Assembly (NCBI GenBank): GCA_015061165.1
Contig: SUXC01000001.1
Location: 186,001 to 250,000 of the forward strand
Direction of reading: 5' to 3'
From: Bacteroidales bacterium
GTDB lineage: Bacteria > Bacteroidota > Bacteroidia > Bacteroidales > Paludibacteraceae
DNA: 64,000 nucleotides
Positions 60,698 to 64,000 of the stretch are shown piece after piece. The notes beneath the pieces were generated by a model that saw only the letters and a list, made by a program, of their open reading frames with translations, searched no databases and was not told the origin of the DNA. Numbering within the stretch: position 1 is the first letter of the stretch; each line of letters begins with the position of its first letter. A program made the translations under genes and the position numbers.

Positions 60698-61312
60698 ATG
60701 TTAGATAAACTGATACATATTGACACGGAAGTTCTGTTGGCAATCAACGAATGGCATGCGCCATGGGCAGATACACTGATGTGGATTATCTCGGCGAAGG
60801 CGACATGGATTCCACTGTACGTGTTGCTGATAGGATTGCTGATTTGGCGGTACCGTCAGCCTGTACCAACTGCTGTCAAATGGCTACAGAGAGTGCCTGC
60901 GTGCGTAGTGATGATTGTAGTGATAGTACTCGCAGTCGGTGCTGCGGACTTTATTGCATCGGGCATATTGAAAGAGTGGGTGGCTCGTCCACGTCCTACA
61001 CGTGTGCCTGAATTGGAAGGTGTGTTGCACTTGGTAAATGGCTATAAGAGTGGTAGATACGGGTTTGTGAGTAGTCATGCTGCCAACACAATGGCGTGTG
61101 CGTTGTTGTTCTCTTTGATATGGCGCAAAAAAATAACCACCTGTGGCTTGATGCTTTGGGTGGCGGCGAATTGCTATAGCAGAATGTATCTTGGGGTACA
61201 TTATCCGATGGATATATTGGGCGGACTTATGGTTGGTGCTCTGGTGGCGGTGGGGGCGTTTGCGTTGTTGCGGAGTCTGGGAGTAGTGTGTCGTGCGAAT
61301 AAGAATAAATGA
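60698..61312 (+). CDS. PAP2 family phosphatase
   Basis: 204 residues with about five membrane helices. The three PAP2 motifs are present: KEWVARPRPTR (KX6RP), FVSSHAANT (SSH in place of SGH) and SRMYLGVHYPMDILGG. Members dephosphorylate lipids such as undecaprenyl pyrophosphate, phosphatidic acid or lipid A; substrate unknown. Its last 86 bp overlap the opposite-strand gene at 61227-61664. Confidence 0.88.
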   Translation: MLDKLIHIDTEVLLAINEWHAPWADTLMWIISAKATWIPLYVLLIGLLIWRYRQPVPTAVKWLQRVPACVVMIVVIVLAVGAADFIASGILKEWVARPRPTRVPELEGVLHLVNGYKSGRYGFVSSHAANTMACALLFSLIWRKKITTCGLMLWVAANCYSRMYLGVHYPMDILGGLMVGALVAVGAFALLRSLGVVCRANKNK

Positions 61313-61664
61313 TTCGGTTGCAATGTGACTTGTGTGTGCGCGGTGTATGATTTAGTTGGCGATTCATGAAGGCAGTAAATTGTTCGGGGCTAAGGAGATG
61401 TCGTAATTCCTCTTGCATGAGTGCCATACGTTTGAGTGCCTCTTCGCGCGTATTACTGATCTCGCGCATCTGTGCATACTTGAGGTGCATTTGATAGATT
61501 CGCTTGCACAGAGCCGTATCTGTGAGCTGCAATTCGGCTGCAAGCATCTTGGTTTGCTTGAGGGCAATGTCTATGGCTGTCCGCTGCGGCGTAGAGGCTT
61601 GTTGTGCAGGAAGCGAGAAGGAGAAAATACCTACGAATAACAATATGTGATAGAGATACTTCAT
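61227..61664 (-). CDS. Small exported protein, Spy/CpxP-like helices
   Basis: 145 residues from the ATG at 61664; the frame is open further upstream, but only this start gives a signal peptide (MKYLYHILLFVGIFSFSLPA). The mature part, KQTKMLAAELQLTDTALCKR to ALKRMALMQEELRHLLSPEQF, has the helical LTxxQ-like spacing of Spy/CpxP periplasmic proteins, followed by a Pro-rich tail. The 3' end runs antisense into the PAP2 gene for 86 bp, which lowers confidence in the exact stop. Confidence 0.6.
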   Translation of the reverse strand: MKYLYHILLFVGIFSFSLPAQQASTPQRTAIDIALKQTKMLAAELQLTDTALCKRIYQMHLKYAQMREISNTREEALKRMALMQEELRHLLSPEQFTAFMNRQLNHTPRTHKSHCNRIIYSYSHDTLLPDSATTQTPPPPPEHQP

Positions 61665-61683
61665 ACACGAATGTCTGCCACAA

Positions 61684-61763
61684 AAATTATGCCAAAAAGG
61701 GTGAATAATTAAGAATTTAGAATTTTGAATTAAGAATTTTAAGTCAAGAATTAAGAATTTGAG
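61684..61763. repeat. AT-rich iterated tract gaattaagaattt
   Basis: Repeated agaattttgaattaagaatt phrases precede the permease gene. The same phrase type lies at 545-596. Confidence 0.55.
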
Positions 61764-62987
61764 ATGAAACATGCAGAATGGAAAATAGCAGAACGGTTGT
61801 ACTTTGCTCAGGAAAAGGAGCAACGCTCTTCTCGTCCGGCGGTGCGTGTAGCATTGGGTGGCATAATTATTGGCGTGCTGGTGATGATTGTAGCCATTAG
61901 CGTGGTTGTGGGGTTCAAGCAGGAGATTACTCAAAAAGTGGCAGGATTTGGCAGCCATATTCAGGTGGTAAATTTTGACAATAATTCCACCTATGAATTG
62001 CAGCCTATCTATGTATCGGACTCGCTATTGCATACTATAAAAGGGATTCCGAATGTGGCATATGTATCTACTTTTGCTTCCAAGCCTGGTATCATCAAGA
62101 CGGACAGTGCTTTTCAGGGAATAGTGTTCAAAGGTACAGATTATTGGGACTATTTCGAGCAGAATATCGTAGAGGGCACATTGCCAACAGCGACCAATGA
62201 AGTGCTACTTTCTACGGAATTGGCAAAGCAATTGCAGCTACATGTAGGAGATAACTTGTTGTGCTATTTTATTCAAGAGGATTTGCGTGTAAGGCGCTTA
62301 TATATAGCAGGTTTGTATAATACGTGCATGAGCGAATTGGACAAAGTGTTTGTATTGGGCGATATTGCTTTGGTGCGCCAATTGAATACATGGAAGGATA
62401 ATCAAGTGTCGGGTATTGAGGTGCTGGTGGATGATTTTCGTCAGTTAGAGAATACGACACAAGCGGTATATTTCGCTACAGCTAATCGCTTGGATGAAGA
62501 TGGCAATACCCTATACACACAGAACTTGCAGCAGCTGAATCCGAATATCTTTGGTTGGCTCGATTTGTTGGATATGAATGTGGTGATTATCATCGTGCTG
62601 ATGTTGTGCGTATCGGGCTTCAGTATCGTGACGGGATTGATAATATTGATTTTAGATAGCATACAACTGATAGGCACGCTGAAAGCATTGGGCGCAGATA
62701 ATCAGTTCGTTAGGCGAATATTCATATATCAGGCTATTCTGCTGATAGGCAAAGGAATGTTGTGGGGCAATGTGATAGGTTTGGGACTTTGTGCGTTGCA
62801 GTATTTCACACACTTGATACCTTTGGATGCTGCCTCGTATTATGTGAGTTATGTGCCAATGGCATTCCCATGGGGATGGTGGTTGGTGTTGAATATAGGT
62901 ACACTGTTGCTGTCGTGGTTGATTCTATTGGCGCCTTCAGCTATTATTACGCAGATTAGTCCTGCCAAAGTGATGCATTTTGAATAA
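61764..62987 (+). CDS. FtsX/LolC-type ABC transporter permease
   Basis: 407 residues. One N-terminal helix (VALGGIIIGVLVMIVAISVVVGF), a ~250-residue periplasmic domain, and three C-terminal helices (MNVVIIIVLMLCVSGFSIVT and on) give the MacB/LolC topology. Ending in QISPAKVMHFE is typical. LolC-like proteins release lipoproteins from the inner membrane with LolD; no ATPase or second permease is in the window. Lipoprotein release is the likeliest role, but other MacB-type functions are possible. Confidence 0.85.
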   Translation: MKHAEWKIAERLYFAQEKEQRSSRPAVRVALGGIIIGVLVMIVAISVVVGFKQEITQKVAGFGSHIQVVNFDNNSTYELQPIYVSDSLLHTIKGIPNVAYVSTFASKPGIIKTDSAFQGIVFKGTDYWDYFEQNIVEGTLPTATNEVLLSTELAKQLQLHVGDNLLCYFIQEDLRVRRLYIAGLYNTCMSELDKVFVLGDIALVRQLNTWKDNQVSGIEVLVDDFRQLENTTQAVYFATANRLDEDGNTLYTQNLQQLNPNIFGWLDLLDMNVVIIIVLMLCVSGFSIVTGLIILILDSIQLIGTLKALGADNQFVRRIFIYQAILLIGKGMLWGNVIGLGLCALQYFTHLIPLDAASYYVSYVPMAFPWGWWLVLNIGTLLLSWLILLAPSAIITQISPAKVMHFE

Positions 62988-62998
62988 GGAAATTGATA

Positions 62999-63943
62999 AT
63001 GAAACTATACACATCTGTAGATATTGCTCCTTCTCCAAAGAAGATAGCTTACAATGACAAGATCCTGCTATTGGGCTCATGTTTTGCGGATAATATAGGT
63101 ACGAAGTTTGGAGAGTATTATTTTCAAACGACAGTGAATCCCTACGGAACGCTCTATAACCCTGCTTCAATTGCCAAGGCAATATCGGGTATTGGCAATG
63201 GGGTATCGGATATTGGGATTGTTGAGCACAATGGATTGTGGCACTCGTTATCGCACCATGGTAGTTTTTCGCGCGCGGATAAAGAGGATTTAGTGCGTGC
63301 GTGTGAGCAGAGTAGGGTGCAGTTGCGCGAAGCATTGCAGCAAGCGAGTATTATGATTATCACTTTTGGTACGGCGTGGGTGTATGAACATGAGGATAAG
63401 GTGGTGGCAAACTGCCACAAATTGCCAGCTAATCGGTTTGTGCGTAGGCGTATGACAGTAGATGAGATAGTGGAGATATGGCAACCTATTTTGGCTGCAA
63501 TGCCCAATAAACATTGGATTTTTACGGTTAGTCCTATTCGCCACGTCAAAGATGGATTGCATGAAAATCAAATCAGCAAAGCCATTCTGTTGCAGGCAGT
63601 GGATAGACTAACAGCGAAGCAGCTTGATAGCCCAATAGGCGGTTTAAGTTATTTCCCCTCGTATGAGATTATGCTGGATGAGTTGCGCGATTATCGCTTC
63701 TATGCGGAGGATATGGTGCATCCTTCGCAAGTGGCGGTGGATTACATCTGGCAGCGTTTTGTGGATACATATATGACAGCCGACACGCAGAACGAGATGC
63801 GTACTTTGCACCAATTGTGGCGTGACCGTCATCATAGGTTCTTGCATCCAGATTCGCTTGAGGCACAGCAGTTTGCAGCGCATATAAAAACGCGATTGCA
63901 GCAACTGCAACCGCGTTATCCGTGGTTAGAATCTATCGAATAA
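62999..63943 (+). CDS. GSCFA domain protein
   Basis: 314 residues from the ATG at 62999. LLLGSCFADNIG contains the G-S-C-F-A signature, HGSFSR and TFGTAWVYEH follow, and YFPSYEIMLDELRDYRFYAEDMVHPS is the conserved C-terminal block with an SGNH-hydrolase-like D-x-H character. GSCFA proteins are thought to be hydrolases, mostly in Bacteroidota; substrate unknown. An ATTGG-type insert (63183-63220) lies between IAKAI and IVEHNGLWHS. Confidence 0.85.
   Translation: MKLYTSVDIAPSPKKIAYNDKILLLGSCFADNIGTKFGEYYFQTTVNPYGTLYNPASIAKAISGIGNGVSDIGIVEHNGLWHSLSHHGSFSRADKEDLVRACEQSRVQLREALQQASIMIITFGTAWVYEHEDKVVANCHKLPANRFVRRRMTVDEIVEIWQPILAAMPNKHWIFTVSPIRHVKDGLHENQISKAILLQAVDRLTAKQLDSPIGGLSYFPSYEIMLDELRDYRFYAEDMVHPSQVAVDYIWQRFVDTYMTADTQNEMRTLHQLWRDRHHRFLHPDSLEAQQFAAHIKTRLQQLQPRYPWLESIE
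63183..63220. repeat. In-frame ATTGG-type insert in the GSCFA gene
   Basis: tattggcaatggggtatcgg and on encodes GIGNGVSDIG. Confidence 0.55.
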
Positions 63944-63946
63944 GCC

Positions 63947-64000
63947 CTATAGTGAGGCGATATTCTTTTCGTTCATCAGTTCTTTTCCCTCTGGTGTGTA
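63947..64000 (-). CDS. 3' end of a minus-strand gene (partial)
   Basis: The minus strand reads YTPEGKELMNEKNIASL then TAG. It is convergent with the GSCFA gene, 3 bp after its stop, and stays open to the window edge. Only 17 codons are visible, so the product cannot be named. Confidence 0.35.
   Translation of the reverse strand, partial: YTPEGKELMNEKNIASL

Noticed and set aside
1..64000. CRISPR array, transposon, integrase, reverse transcriptase or rRNA genes
   Set aside because: I looked for spaced direct repeats, transposase/integrase/RT motifs and rRNA signatures and saw none. The tandem arrays have no spacers.

Overview
The window looks like a chromosomal segment of a Bacteroidota bacterium, order Bacteroidales (an uncultured gut- or rumen-type relative of Prevotella or Paludibacter is my guess). 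The main evidence is the promoter signal: a TTG/TTTG box, 20 nt, then TAnnTTTG, which recurs about twenty times in front of genes and RNAs. Lineage-typical genes agree: L28-L33-DUF4295, THUMP-like methyltransferase, GSCFA, kinase-RapZ fusion, BspA-type leucine-rich repeats, FISUMP lipoprotein and phosphate dikinase.

Layout. 0-3.6 kb: surface proteins (DUF4465 fragment, PEGA/outer-membrane protein, FISUMP/C-type-lectin-like lipoprotein). 3.6-7.9 kb (minus): rlmD and a large secreted amidase-like protein. 8.1-12.5 kb: cdd, LptF/G permease, ribBA and a low-complexity secreted protein. 12.6-18.5 kb: ppdK (minus), then fabD, yceD-rpmF and an RluB-type synthase. 18.6-22.2 kb: three tandem CE2-type carbohydrate esterases. 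22.3-27.1 kb: a fatty-acid/aldehyde module (aldehyde dehydrogenase, SDR, TetR regulator, acyl-CoA ligase) with two matching operators. 27.2-34.7 kb: methyltransferase, lipoprotein, GH73/LysM hydrolase, DUF721, mutS2, MATE and NUDIX. 34.8-39.6 kb is accessory: a DUF4143 ATPase between two copies of one 44-bp promoter, a strongly structured candidate RNA, an unknown protein and a BspA-like repeat protein. 39.6-43 kb (minus): aldo/keto reductase, GH13 amylase, rnpB abutting tRNA-Gly. 43.5-49.8 kb: gyrA, a TPR protein, ruvX, a TerB-like protein and a small membrane protein. 49.8-52.5 kb (minus): recQ and a ZIP transporter. 52.8-56 kb: rpmB-rpmG-DUF4295, a lipid kinase, a MurU-like nucleotidyltransferase and a DUF975 protein. 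56.2-64 kb: tRNA-Lys, the kinase-RapZ fusion, prfA, rsmE, PAP2 phosphatase, a LolC-type permease and a GSCFA protein.

Most of the window is housekeeping. The notable parts are: (1) a structured RNA candidate at 36.48-36.73 kb with a possible 15-bp loop-loop helix; (2) a lipoprotein whose last ~50 codons look like the variable region of a diversity-generating retroelement, with no reverse transcriptase in the window; (3) short iterated or palindromic DNA inserts sitting in frame inside at least nine conserved genes; (4) intergenic tandem repeats of unrelated sequence that keep an 11-bp period; (5) a TetR operator pair placed identically on two promoters; (6) rnpB starting about 1 nt after the end of tRNA-Gly. 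No CRISPR array, transposase, integrase, reverse transcriptase or rRNA was seen.
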